This document shows, one piece after another, positions 11,330 through 21,897 of a stretch of 64,000 nt of DNA (positions are counted from its first letter, which is position 1; each line of letters opens with the position of its first letter). Below the pieces are notes generated by a model. It had not been told where the DNA came from. It made no database searches and was given only the letters and a program-made list of their open reading frames with translations. Source of the stretch: Endomychus coccineus (lineage: Eukaryota > Arthropoda > Insecta > Coleoptera > Endomychidae); assembly GCA_958510875.1 (NCBI GenBank), contig OY294070.1, positions 121,004,703 to 121,068,702 of the forward strand. Direction: 5' to 3'. The position numbers were made by a program, and so were the translations under genes.

Positions 11330-12411
11330 AAATCTGTTTATAATAATAGTTAAAATCGTGCTGTACGTTTTGGTACCCCGTGGTCTGTTCTGGATCTGGG
11401 GCGTTCTCCCTCTTCTTGCAAGTATGTCGGCTGATTCATTGCTTATCGCTCCCTGATGTCCCGGCATCCAGATCAGCTTAACGAGGATTCGGTCTGCCAA
11501 TATTTCAAGTTCTTCTTTGCATGTCCATACCAGAGGAGATGTCACTTCCTGACTCCTCATTGCCTTAAGTGCAGCTTTACTGCCTGTCACTATGTGGATC
11601 TGGTCATCTTCGATGACTTTCCCATTGTTTTCCTTCACACATTGAAGGATTGCTTGGAAGACAGAAGTGTGTTTACCCAATGAATAGCTGAAGCCAATCC
11701 TAGCTTGAGTTCACTACCTTTTTCAGTCTTAGACCCGTCTGTATACCAGATCTTTCCCTGTAGAATGTCGCCCAGGTTTGTATGTTCCCATTCAGTCCTT
11801 TCTGGTATTGATACCCTGAATGTGTTGCTGAAAGAGTATCGCTTTGGAATATGATCTGTTCACATGCCTAACACGTCCCAGTTCACTATTTTTACGATGC
11901 TCATGTGTCCTGGCCCAATGTTAATATTGTCCAGTGTATTTTGTAATCTGAAGGCACCAAGCCTTGTCTCTCCTTGGATTACCAATTGAAGGAGAGGTAA
12001 TCCCAGTAGTGTCTTCATTGCTACAGTGGGCGTTGATTTTATGGTCTCTGCGATTCCAAGACATGCAAGTCTCTGGACCTTGATTATTCTTGTTGTGGTC
12101 TCTCTTTGTTGTGTTTCAGGCCACCATACCAAAGACGCGTATATTATTACGCGTCTAACCACCATGTTGTACAACCGGTAGAGCATATTCGGTCGTAGCC
12201 CCCATTTTTTCCCGAAGGAGCGCCTGACCACAAATAATAAGGTCTCCCCTTTTTCAATTACTCTTCCCAGATGTCGGTTCCCAGTCAGTTTCGAGTCTAG
12301 TGCCAGCCCGAGATATTTGACTTCCCTTTTTATCTGTACAGTTTCTCCTCGAATCGTCAGGGGTCCCAAGCCCTTTAATTTGCGTTTACGAGTGAATGAA
12401 ACTATGGTGAC
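11330..12411 (-). pseudogene. Non-LTR retrotransposon fragment: RT C-terminus plus RNase H
   Basis: The minus strand from 12411 reads KVTIVSFTRKRKL.GLGPL, then VKYLGLALDSKLTGNRHLG, RLYNMVVRRVIIYASLVWW and IIKVQRLACLGI. This is the usual RT thumb segment (VKYLG..lD..l.w..H). An RNase H domain follows at 11330-11700 (KHTSVFQAILQCV, HIVTGSKAALKAM, LIWMPGHQGAISNESADILA). 'WMPGHqGi.gNE.AD.LA' is the C-terminal RNase H motif. A frame break separates the parts near 11700-11860. It ends at about 12411, directly against the Crypton-like pseudogene. Confidence 0.88.
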
Positions 12412-13300
12412 TTGGAAGATGTTTTAAATGCAGTTCGGGAAGCTTCTTCTAGTTTACTTCCGGTGAAAATGTTCTGCGAGTGGAGAAACACCAAGAGATT
12501 CAAAGGAATTGATGAAAACTTAATGCTGGCTTATTTTTACGTAAAGGTTGGTTATTTTATATGGTTAAAGTGTTGTACATAGGTACTAATTTTATTATTT
12601 GTTCTAGGCAAAATTCCTTAAATCTGGGCTACATGCTATTATGATCAAAAGTCCGATACAAATCAATGAAAATACGGATATTTCACAATATAAAAAGGTA
12701 ATCGCTGTCTTGAAACGTCAAAATGACAAGCATGAACCTAAAAAATCAAAAGTTTCAACAATGGAAAATGTTAAAAAGTTTTTGAACGAGGCCCCTAACG
12801 TTACGTTTCTGTTAATGAAAGCGGTATTAATTTTTGGGCTGAATGATGCTTGTCGGCGTGCAGAATTATGCAGTTTAACAAGTACAGATATAAAAGATTC
12901 TGGAACAATGTTGATTGTAACGTTACACGATACCAAAACAAAGAAAAAACGTGTACTTACTGTAGCCTTAGACTGCAATGGGTATAAAATCTACCATAAA
13001 TACTGACTATTAAGACCCAAAACAGTAAGTCATAATCGATGTTTCCTGTTTTACCGTTATGGCAAATGTACAGTACAGCCAGTTGGCACTCATACTTTTG
13101 CAAAAATTTCACTAAAAATTCCGGAATATTTAAAACTTCCTGATGCTTCAAGTTACACCGGCCATTCTCTTAGAAGAACTTGCAACTTTTCTTGTTAACA
13201 GTGGCGCTGATATTCAGGTTCTTAAACGGCATGGAGAATGGGCGATCTACAATCGTAGCTGAAGGATACGTGGAAGAAAGCATATTGGTAATAAAATAAA
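12412..13300 (+). pseudogene. Crypton-like tyrosine recombinase, degraded, with a 61-bp intron
   Basis: The 5' part reads LEDVLNAVREASSSLLPVKM then FCEWRNTKRFKGIDENLMLA and YFYVK. An intron 12547-12607 (GTTGGT...TTCTAG) keeps the frame into AKFLKSGLHAIMIKSPIQIN. The body has KVIAVLKRQNDKHEPKKSKV, FLLMKAVLIFGLNDACRRAE and TLHDTKTKKKRVLT. It stops at 13006. Past several frameshifts come YTGHSLRRT (H-x-x-R box), LKRHGEW and VAEGYVEES (the expected Tyr nucleophile). R, HxxR, H/W and Y in this order are the tyrosine recombinase catalytic set, and the KRQ/FGI.DACRR pattern fits insect Crypton-like YR proteins. The core-binding segment near the start appears shortened. Not functional. Confidence 0.72.
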
Positions 13301-14302
13301 AAATTCTAAAAGGATATTTAACAATGTCCAATTTGGATAATCCTAAGAAGCCCCTTTATAAATTGTGGTGAATGAAAAAAATGTTCAGCAGCGACTAGTT
13401 AATGCAACGAGGTCAGCAATTGTTACCTTTTTTAACTTAAACAACTGTTTTTTGAATATTTATTGTCATAATACTTAAAATAAATGTTTCCTTTTTTTTT
13501 TAAATTGTGTTTTCAATGATACTGATGTTTTTATGCAGTACTGGTTGCTATGAAGTAAAATGTCTCATTTCTGAACAAAATGCGAAAAATGACATTTATG
13601 TTGCGATTCTGTATAGGATATAATGCGCTGTAAGCCACAAATAATGTAACTTGAGCGATATAATGAATTTGGTATTCTATAGCTTACAGCTACTGTGAAT
13701 TATCATCTCGGAAAACGGCAGTGTTAGACTGCTGTATTTAGAAAATAGTTAATGGTTGGCATAATCAAAACCCTTCCAGGAAATTTTGGGAAAAAGTGAC
13801 AGTTCATCCATATGAATGACATTTTTCAGAATCAGTAAGTTTTTCGATGTTTCATCAGGTTCTGTCAACATCGTTAACCGTGTAGACAAAGCAGTCATGC
13901 TGCTAATAATCCCTTCGTCCACTTGTGTTCATTCCGTATTATTGTAATGACCACACCCTCCAGGATCTCATTTATTTACTTCCCACAAAAAGCTTAAATC
14001 CTTAACAAATTTCCAAACTCTCAACGAAGAGTTATTGCAAATCATCTTGTGCAAAAAGCAATATTACCATGATTTCTACATATATTTAATACTCATATCA
14101 TGTGCCTGCTTAAATATTCCAGACTTTTCATGTATACACTTGCCGTAGTCGTCCCTCTTAAGGCGAGAATAGGACGCAAGCAATAAAGAAGATTTCTATA
14201 TTATATTATATTATCCTAAACCAATTGATGTAAAATAATATTGCATTTTTGCTTTCAATATTTTTGAATTTGTGAGTACCAAATACGTAGAGCTATACTC
14301 AC
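13301..14302. other. Intron stretch, nothing recognised
   Basis: AT-rich, short frames only. It ends at the donor of the 45-bp exon. Confidence 0.7.
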
Positions 14303-14347
14303 ACTACTTCCTGTTCTCCTTGTTAGCCTTTCCATTGGTGACATCGT
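14303..14347 (-). CDS. Gug: Atrophin/Grunge exon 5, 45-bp microexon
   Basis: A short exon between an acceptor TTTTTTCAATAG and a donor GTGAGTATA. Exactly 15 codons, TMSPMERLTRRTGSS, in phase 0 at both ends. It joins SPSPL (exon 4) to FKDIPKLG (exon 6). It is too short for ORF calling, and the assignment rests on two good splice sites and phase agreement on both sides. Because it is a multiple of three it could be skipped without a frame change. Whether it is alternative cannot be judged here. Confidence 0.75.
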
Positions 14348-14495
14348 CTATTGAAAAAATATAAACATATTAAAGAATCGATCGATTCTAATCGCAGTTT
14401 CACCAGCAATTTTAGCATGACCACATAGTAAATATTGCTTAATGCACTGACACAGATATAATGTTAAAATCGAAGTGCCCTCGAAACAAACTTAC

Positions 14496-14689
14496 TAAAG
14501 GTGATGGGAATAAAGACGATCCCGTAGGAGGTGGAAGGAGAGAGGTGGTATGTTGGTGTACGTGTGTATGATGGTGTTGATGTTGGTGCATCTCCGTCCT
14601 CAAGTATGGTGGCGGCGCAACGCCTATGCTGCGGTCTTGTGAAGCTAGAAACCGATTATCTAACTCCCTCCTCAACATATCAGCTTGAT
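14496..14689 (-). CDS. Gug: Atrophin/Grunge exon 4 ([10 protein letters not shown] helix, His-rich tract)
   Basis: This 194-bp exon has acceptor TTTTCCAG (end 14689) and donor GTAAGTTT (edge 14496). The first codon is split with exon 3 (A|AT, Asn). It encodes [19 protein letters not shown], a charged helix conserved in RERE proteins, then [20 protein letters not shown], a His-rich tract also seen in vertebrate RERE, and a Pro/Ser tail ([15 protein letters not shown]). The exon ends in phase 0. Certainty is high from the motif order (helix, [12 protein letters not shown]) and phase. Confidence 0.94.
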
Positions 14690-14749
14690 CTGGAAAAGAA
14701 AACAATTATTCGTGAATCTTTTTGGACTGAGATAAATTTAGGTACTTAC

Positions 14750-15036
14750 TTGTTTGAAATAGATTTTCAGCAGAAAACGGATTCGAAGGATTTTGTTGCT
14801 GTACGGCGGCTGCATGGGGGCTTGCAGTCGAAACTGGTGGCGGTAGTGGGGCAGTAAACATGGGAGGAGGGAATGTGGAATGCAAAGGAGGCGTGGGTCG
14901 GGGAGGTGGTGCTGGACTAACACGTGGAGCAGGTCCGCTCCACGGTTTATTATGGACTAGACTAGAAGACACTGTGGTGGGCGGCGGACAACTTTGCGGT
15001 GTGGCACTGCCTCGACTCAAACTGCTAACGTTACTG
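14750..15036 (-). CDS. Gug: Atrophin/Grunge exon 3 (Pro-rich linker)
   Basis: This 287-bp exon has acceptor TTTTGCAG (exon end 15036, or 15033 if the tandem CAG is used) and donor GTAAGTAC (edge 14750). It reads SNVSSLSRGSATPQSCPPP, then NKPWSGPAPRVSPAPPPRPT, PPPMFTAPLPPPVSTASPHA and NPFSAENLFQT. It is low-complexity Pro/Ala/Ser typical of Atrophin linkers. A phase-2 codon completes exon 2 (AG|C, Ser), and the exon ends with one base of the Asn codon finished in exon 4. The intron to exon 4 is 60 bp. The CAGCAG acceptor could give a one-residue NAGNAG variant. Confidence 0.9.
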
Positions 15037-15239
15037 CTGCAAAACAAATGCATCATAAGCAAACTATTTTGAGGGAATGCAGTATAACCGAAATACTTTT
15101 CCCAATTCAACCATTATGTTGAAAGTAACACGTTGTGTACTTATTCTATAAAATTCCCTATAATAGAAATATTGGTGAGCAATCCACTTTGGAGATGATT
15201 CGCTCTATTGCTTTTTTTTCAGTTTATCAAAAATTTCAT

Positions 15240-16970
15240 GTAAAAATCTAGTTTTTGTACAACTGTATACTTCGACATTTTTACATCTCTATACGAGAAC
15301 CTTTTTTTTTCACCTTGAAAATTACTTTTTCTCACTGCAACGAACCGTTCCTTTAGTAAGGGCAGAGCAAAAACTTAATGCTGTGAAATTGTATATAGTC
15401 GAGTCATTATCGTACAAAAAACGGTCGAATAAAGAAAAATTGAGATACGAAATATTTTTTCCTGAAACCTTTTTGCAATGCCTTAATTTTGCCCTACATA
15501 AAAAAAAGCACCCATTGAGAATTGGGGCTCGCACCCCCTTCCCCCTAATAAACAATAAATAAACAATTTAATAAGCAAATTGGATAACTGGAAAACTATT
15601 GGTGCTTTTTTGGGCAAAATCACATCTAGGTTTTTTTTTAGGTTGCTGATTACAAATATGAAGTTAAAAATACCAAATTGTAGATGGCGCTACCGTAAAA
15701 CCGGAAATACCGTTCATTGGGTTCAATTTTTGTATGACAAATTGAATAACTTGATAACTATTTGTGATTTTTTGTCAAAAGTTACATCCTAGGGGTTTTT
15801 GAGGTTGCTGATTATGAATTTAATGTAAAAAAATACATATCATAGATGGCGCTCGCGTTGAAGCACTAGTTATACTGTATATTTAACAAATACACATATT
15901 CGTTATTTATTAGTGAAAATTGAAGCTTTGGGGTTTTTAACTTGACTGCTTATCAAAAAAATTGGAAATCATAGATGGCGCTACAAAATTAGTGAAATGT
16001 CGGTTATTTTATGGAAAAACGTTAAGTTATATAAAAATGACATTATGACACCATATTTTTTTAAATAAAAATACCACGTAAGATATAACAAATATGCTGT
16101 AATAGAAATATAATTCATGGATGATGGTCATCAGAAGCGGGTTCCCTCAGAAACATACGTTTCGAAGGCCGTTTCGAAAATCGATCAAGTTATGAATTTG
16201 TTTTTTATTTTCAAGATTTCGTAGGTGGTATACATACAGTGTAGGAGATCTCTATCCTTTTTTCACTAGTTACGATAAAAGGCACGTTAATTTAGCTGTT
16301 TTTTTTTTTACAAAATGACATCAAAAATATATGAATTTGATTGTTTTATTCTACCATTTCATCTAATTCATAATTTAAATTATGACAAGCGTTTTTGGCT
16401 ATTTGACAGATATTGAAAAATCATGGATGCAGAATGTATTATTTGTCATCAATTTGGAGTTGGCGAAATAGCATCACTTCTTCCTGGAGAGTTATTGTCT
16501 AAAATGGTGATGAAAGGGTTTTCAAAATTAAAGGAATCATCGAGAAAAAAATATGACTTTCATAGAGTTCTTGACACTCTTATCAAAGAAAATCCAGATG
16601 TAACTGTGCATGTCCATCCGTAATCAACCACCTAAAGAAACGCTCTAGATGTGAGTTTGGTCAAAAAAGCACCAATAGTTTTCGAGTTATTCAATTTGTT
16701 TATTAATATTAAATTGTTTACTTATTACGTATTAGGAGGATGGGGCCGTTCCCCATTTCTCACTGGGTGTTTTCTTTTTTATGTAAGGCAAACTTAAGGC
16801 ATTGCAACAGATTTCGGGGAAAAATATTTGATATCTTCATTTTTCCTGGGTTTGTACAATAATGCCTCGACTGATAGGGACATAGCATTTTAGCCGAATA
16901 ATTTTCAAAGATACAGTTGTAAAAAGAAATTTGGTTTTTATTTCGTTTGTGAAATTCGTGTTTTATCGAC
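15240..16970. mobile_element. Foldback element with about 330-400-bp inverted arms and internal repeats
   Basis: The right segment 16643-16970 is an imperfect inverted copy of 15240-15640. Matching blocks include GCACCAATAGTTTTC, TTAAATTGTTTA, ATGGGGCCG/GGGGCTCGCACC, TGGGTGCTTTTTT and AAGGCATTGCAA. Inside lie diverged tandem units carrying TAGATGGCGCT at about 15682, 15845 and 15973, with AGGTTGCTGATTA blocks before each of the first two. A 66-codon frame (16423-16623, MDAECIICHQFGVGEIASLL) in the loop has no family that I recognise. Exact ends and target duplication are not defined. Confidence 0.7.
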
Positions 16971-17246
16971 ACATTCGAGAGAATTTTTGACTTCAACCTG
17001 CAGTCCCAGCCGAAAATTAACTCTCTCATATGCCATTAAAAACACTCATTTCACGCACTTAGTACAAAAATAACTATTGGGTAAATAGCTACAGGACATT
17101 AAAAGATACTTTGTTTTTCTAACAATTATTCTTCATCTAAGCTACATCTTTTTACTAATCAATGTGGGTATACTATGATGATGCATGAATTGCTCTAATG
17201 GTTACGTTGGATGAAGAGAACAGTTTAAAAGGACTCAAACACTCAC

Positions 17247-17667
17247 CTATAGCTTTCCCTCTCCCTGTTAGGACTGTGCCCTCTTGGAGACGGTGCTCTT
17301 ACTGTGGCTGCACTTTCCCGACAACTGGCTATCGTAGTGACAGCAGACGTAGCCGCAGGAATAGAAGCCGTGGTCGGAACAGTGGCACCAGTTGTGGTTG
17401 AATATGGTTGGTGTACTGAATATGGTGCGTAAAGCTGTTGATACGAAGGTTGATGAAATTGTCCACTACTCGGTGCTACTGCTGCATTAGCAGATGTACC
17501 CACGGCAGGGCTATCCGTTCTCATCCCTTGACCGATACCCGTGCTTGGATCGAGAGCTGGTGGATGCACAGCCATGGGAGCGGCTGCTGGTTGAGGTATT
17601 GCCGCTACAGGTACACTTACGGATGGCACACTAGAGGCAGGCGTCGGGGCCATACAAGCTATCGTGT
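17247..17667 (-). CDS. Gug: Atrophin/Grunge exon 2 (Ala/Pro/Thr-rich linker)
   Basis: This 421-bp exon has acceptor TTGCTTTCAG (end 17667) and donor GTGAGTGT (edge 17247). It completes a GAC codon split with exon 1 (Q|DTIACMAP). It reads DTIACMAPTPASSVPSVSVP, AAPMAVHPPALDPSTGIGQG, FHQPSYQQLYAPYSVHQPYS, a Thr/Ala stretch, and APSPRGHSPNRERESY. It is low-complexity with a Tyr/Gln-rich patch, as expected between the SANT/GATA part and the C-terminal domain of Atrophins. It ends in phase 2 and pairs with exon 3. Certainty comes from phase agreement on both sides and composition. Confidence 0.9.
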
Positions 17668-18240
17668 CTGAAAGCAATTCGAAAAGTCAGTATTCTATCT
17701 AGTTATACATGAATCGAAGAGGATATTTGAAGCCAGAGATAATGAAACATGTTTCATTAAATCGGATCATAATTGATACGTTCCATATTAATTATATTAA
17801 GCAATAACTAACCACAGCCGCTTCATTATATTTCAATGACGTCAATGTAGTCATACGAGTTTCTTGGGATTGGACGTGAAGTTATTTTCTTATATTGAAA
17901 ATGGCATTCATAGCAATTTGCAACCATTTGCATCGGAACGAATAAACTAACGATTTTATGATTGCCATGAATAATAATGAGACAACGTTTGGACAGTGGT
18001 GGAAGATAATATTTAAGAGTCCATCAGCGCGATGATATTCAGGACGATTTTAAGGGTAAATGATTCTATGTATGTGCAGTAATGAAATTTTTTTCTGTGG
18101 AAAAGCCGGTATTCGTACTTCTGGAAATGGAAAGGCATCATGGCAGCTGAAACGCCTCTAATAGAACCAGTCCCTTCTGCGGTATAGGATTACACACTAT
18201 ACAAGAAATCTTCAGTACAGAAGAAAAAGAAACCAACACT
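17668..18240. other. Intron stretch, nothing recognised
   Basis: AT-rich intron. A CRE-like TGACGTCA sits near 17837 but has no further support. Confidence 0.5.
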
Positions 18241-18244
18241 TAAC

Positions 18245-18804
18245 ACTGGAGTTCTCTCCCGGAATATGAATGGTCCAAGATCCTTCTAGACAAATTTAGG
18301 AAAAAAAATTGTCTTCGAATGCATAAGGGAAAGCAGGAATATTCTAACAGGTTTGTTGACAGTCTCCTCCGATACAATGGCTATTAGCACTGGTGTTCCA
18401 TAGGGATCTGTCTTGGCACCAACTTTGTTTCTGTTTAATATCAACGATCTGTTGGAACTGACCCGCCCACAGATTTGCAGATGATGTCCCATAGATCATC
18501 AAATGAAGCCAGGAAGCGGGACAGAGACTGATGGAAAACATGGAAAGATCATGTTAGGTCCATTGCGAAAGCCGCTCCACAAAAACTTGGGATTTACATT
18601 CTGCGCCAAGAGCTACTTTAGATCCCAGCAGCTCCTCATAATCTACAAAGCACAGATTCGAGCTGCCCTGGAGTATTGTGTACATGTTTGGAGTTCATCT
18701 CCCAAACATATTCGAGTTCTTAGATTATATCCAGAAGAGAGCTATTTGTCTGATTGATGATGTCACACTTACGAATGCACTGACCACTCTAAAACTCTCT
18801 ACCT

Positions 18805-18859
<55 letters not shown>

Positions 18860-19100
18860 CAGATATTTGTATAGTCGGTGTTCATCAGAAATCTCGGCTG
18901 TTATTCCACGACGAGAGATTACAGGGAGGCGGACTAGACGAGCTCAAGTTAGTCACTCCTTCATTGCCAAGTTCGAGATCTGCCGAAATTCCTACCAGAA
19001 TATTTTTTTCTATCGAACGGCGAAGTTGTGGAACTCTTTGCCTAGTGAGGTCTCTCCTTAGGCTTACAACGACCAAACTTTAAAAAAGTTCCAACATATA
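18245..19100 (+). pseudogene. Jockey-type reverse transcriptase remnant
   Basis: The reading near 18385-18480 contains TGVP*GSVLAPTLFLFNINDL, the RT block 'GvPQGSVLaPtLF..yIND' with a stop in place of Gln. Later come FCAKSYFRSQQLLIIYKAQI, ALEYCVHVWSSSPKHI, LDYIQKRAICLI and, after a (CT)n insertion, CSSEISAVIPRREITGRRTR and FFYRTAKLWNSLPSEVSP. That is the normal order of RT palm, thumb and C-terminal connection in Jockey/CR1-like elements. The FADD block is lost. Several frames are used. A closely related copy lies at 38060-38935. Confidence 0.85.
18804..18855 (+). repeat. Poly-C plus (CT)n microsatellite
   Basis: An 11-base C run at 18805-18815 followed by about 19 CT units, inserted in the RT remnant at the position between the thumb and the CSSEISAVIP segment. 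Confidence 0.97.
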
Positions 19101-19189
19101 TCCTCTCCCAACATTGGACCCTGGCTTACACGATATACTTTAACGAACATTATAATAGGTTCTCCTCTGGTTATATGAGAAAAAATGGT

Positions 19190-19290
19190 CCAGTGAATGA
19201 TGAGACGTGTAGATTCTGCAGAGAAGCGGAGGAAAGACGGGTACCTTCGCTCAGTGACTGCGGTGCCATACTCCTTCCCAGAAGCAAATT
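19190..19290 (+). pseudogene. Non-LTR C-terminal zinc-knuckle remnant
   Basis: The plus strand reads NDETCRFCREAEERR then LSDCGAI, a truncated form of the CCHC-like finger (DE.CR.C..eeE...HlLC.C.A) that ends many R1/Jockey RNase H elements. Only about 30 residues are recognisable, and frames break afterwards. It may belong to an element different from the RT just upstream. Confidence 0.5.
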
Positions 19291-19569
19291 CAAGATGCGG
19301 CAGTCAAATTTGTAGAGTTGAATTGGGTAAATGGAGCGAATGGTGGTCGGTGGTAGTTAGAGCAGTTCGTTTCTTACTATTCCCACTTATGAACGAAAAT
19401 GAGTTGGCCGAGACAAGAGAGCAGGTTTGCGGTAGAAGCTTACTTTTCGAGTCGCCCGACGTCAAGCTCCTGGCAGTATGGTGAACACATCAGATGTGGA
19501 AATGTGGGAATGAGAAGAACAGGTCCACGCAGGACCACGAGACCATCTCAAAACGTCGAGGCTGTAAGG

Positions 19570-20060
19570 TAGTCTGTTATACGATCTCTTAGGCGTTTGG
19601 CGTGCAGCTGCCCTTGGAATTTCGGTTGGTTCTGTGAGGCGGTTTCTTCAAGATGACTTGCACTTTCATCCCTACTAGTTGGCTGTGGTGCACGCAATTT
19701 GTTGCCAGGGAAAACGCATGTGAAGTTGCCTCACGACGCGCTTGTGTTCTTTAGCGATATTCATATCTCTGGATGCGTCAACGAATCATGCTCTACTTGA
19801 GTGAACACAATCCCCGAGAACTTCATGAGAGGCCCCTTCATTCTAATCGTGTCACTGTTTTGGTGTGCAATGTCAAGAATATGGATTATTGGTCCGTACG
19901 ATCTACAAGGGTACTCGCTAGATTTAACCCCGTGCGTCTACTTCTTATGGGGGTATCTCAAGTCAATTGTGTATACCAATCGTCCAAGGACCTTGGTTTA
20001 ACTGGAGTCTCGCCAAGCAACAGTACTGAGAAGGGGATACAATAGTCCTCTCGAGGACAG
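19570..20060 (+). pseudogene. IS630/Tc1-mariner-like transposase remnant with internal deletion
   Basis: Reading in order: SVRRFLQDDLHFHPY, then after stops a sheet region (LAIFISLDASTNHALLE), NPRELHERPLHSNRVTV, WIIGPYDLQG, and DLTPCVYFLWGYLKSIVYTN followed by RPRTLV. The E(NNPRE.HERPLHS..VTVWCA..IIGPYF) and DLTPCDYFLWGYLKS.VY blocks belong to the Tc3/IS630-type family common in insects. Sequence between IIGPY and DLTP is deleted, so the middle of the catalytic domain is gone. Frameshifts are present. No terminal repeats seen. Confidence 0.8.
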
Positions 20061-21860
20061 AGTAGGAACAACACCCCTAATACTAATGATCTAATAATTA
20101 CAGATATATTTGTTACGAAGGGGAGGGAGGGACTTTTTAAATTAGAACAGCTTTTCCAATTTGTTAGATATCTAAAATATGTGATAAAAGTCGTAATATA
20201 AATTAATTCGCTCTAGGGGTACTGGCAATGGGTTCAAAAGTAGCTCACAAGAAGCCCACTTTTAACACTTCGAGAACCATCTCCATCAGAAATTGATTAT
20301 TCGATAATGACGTAATTGAAGAGTAAAATGATTCGGTTTCTTTTAACTCTTGATAATGATCCTTGACGAAAGTCTGTGAAATTTTACTTTTACTAAATAA
20401 CTTCGTAATTTATGGGTTTATTATTCGCCAATTATAATTCAATCCGCGGCAAATTCCTACCGTTTTTGCTCATTCAATTGCATCAACGAACCTAACTCGG
20501 ATAATAATCTCAGAGCGCGATTTAAAATTGAATTAAACATCACACTTGTTTATGACAGGATACCAATTTACATAAATGATAATGTGGATAATTTATTACA
20601 TGGAATTCGCTACAATCTGTTTTATTTATGAAACATTATGGTTCGATAAAGAATGACAGTAGTTTCAATGAACTATTTTACATCTGACCCGTCTTATTTA
20701 CAACGGTCACTCAATCAATCATTTACTTGTAAATACAAGAAAGTAGGCGGAGAAAACAATCGATGTATGGATTTTGTTAATTCCAAGGACAATTCAACTT
20801 GTGTAGAAATTATATTTTGTCTGGGCATTTGATGTTTATCTTGCTTACAGGATGAAATTTAGTTTTACGCTACATAAAGGACAAAAAACATCCATTAAGA
20901 AAAATGTGTATTTCTCTGATGATACCATCGCATAAGAAACGCCCTCAATTACAGAAAAAGATCGCGGAACTTCCAGATTGGTTTTATTTCTTATAGCTTT
21001 CATCGTCCTCTAGAGTACTTGGAACAACATTGAATCTTTCTACCGAGACCAAGAGTTTTGAAACCCTTTGCAAACTTAACCCAGACTTTCGAAAACAAGG
21101 TCCTCTATTTTTTGAGAGTTTAGGTTTTGAACCAATTTATTCATGCAATTTCATCATTATCATCTTTTAAGCATTTGTTGCAAGCGACTCAAGAAAGTTT
21201 TGGGAACTGGGAAATTCCGAATCTTCTAGTCCAATTATGTTTTAACTTATTACTGCATCGTCTCTCTAGTTGTTGCATTCAAAAATCCAATAATTAATGA
21301 TTAAACAAAAGGTAGGGTATGACAAAAACTCCGAAAGAGGATAATTCGATTTGATTACATATAGCAATATTGTTTATGGCATTCCACAAGGGGGTCTCCC
21401 GGGTCCAATGCTCTCCATTCTTTTCAGGCTGGCTTAGAGGAAGTGCCCAATCCCGAGGTGAAAATTCAGGACTGTCAGAAACGATAATGTACATTCAGTG
21501 TGACTACGCATTTCTTCTTCAAAACTTCTTGTAGGGTCTAATAGAAACACGGTATAACCTTTATGCGTTCTTTGTACGTTATGATGGGAGCAAATTTTCA
21601 GATGGGAAAATTGCATCAGACACCAATTTGTCAATTTATTCGGATTCGAAGTATCGCTCGACAGAAATTGAAAACAGTTCCAGATAACAAGGATTTAGAC
21701 GTCTTAAATGTATTGCCCATTACATTTCAAAACCTTGATGTAATGGAAAGTGTGTTCCACATGAGCTCTTTTTCTCACTTGAGACTTATATAATTGATAA
21801 ATTCTTTGTGAATATTAAAAATTACAACAATTCTTAATAATATATTATTAAGATTAATTT
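20061..21860. other. Intron stretch, nothing recognised
   Basis: AT-rich with short frames only. No recognised repeats or coding motifs. Confidence 0.6.
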
Positions 21861-21875
21861 TTACTGTTTTATTTT

Positions 21876-21895
21876 GCCCCACGTTTTGGGCGTCA
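21876..21895 (-). promoter_or_regulatory. tRNA-Lys-type primer-binding-site-like motif
   Basis: The minus strand reads TGACGCCCAAAACGTGGGGC, close to the TGGCGCCCAACGTGGGGC primer-binding site known for tRNA-Lys-primed retroelements. It sits 2 bases beyond an LTR-like TGTTAAG end at 21898. A decayed version occurs at about 27793 beside the second copy of the repeat. Confidence 0.55.
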
Positions 21896-21897
21896 AT

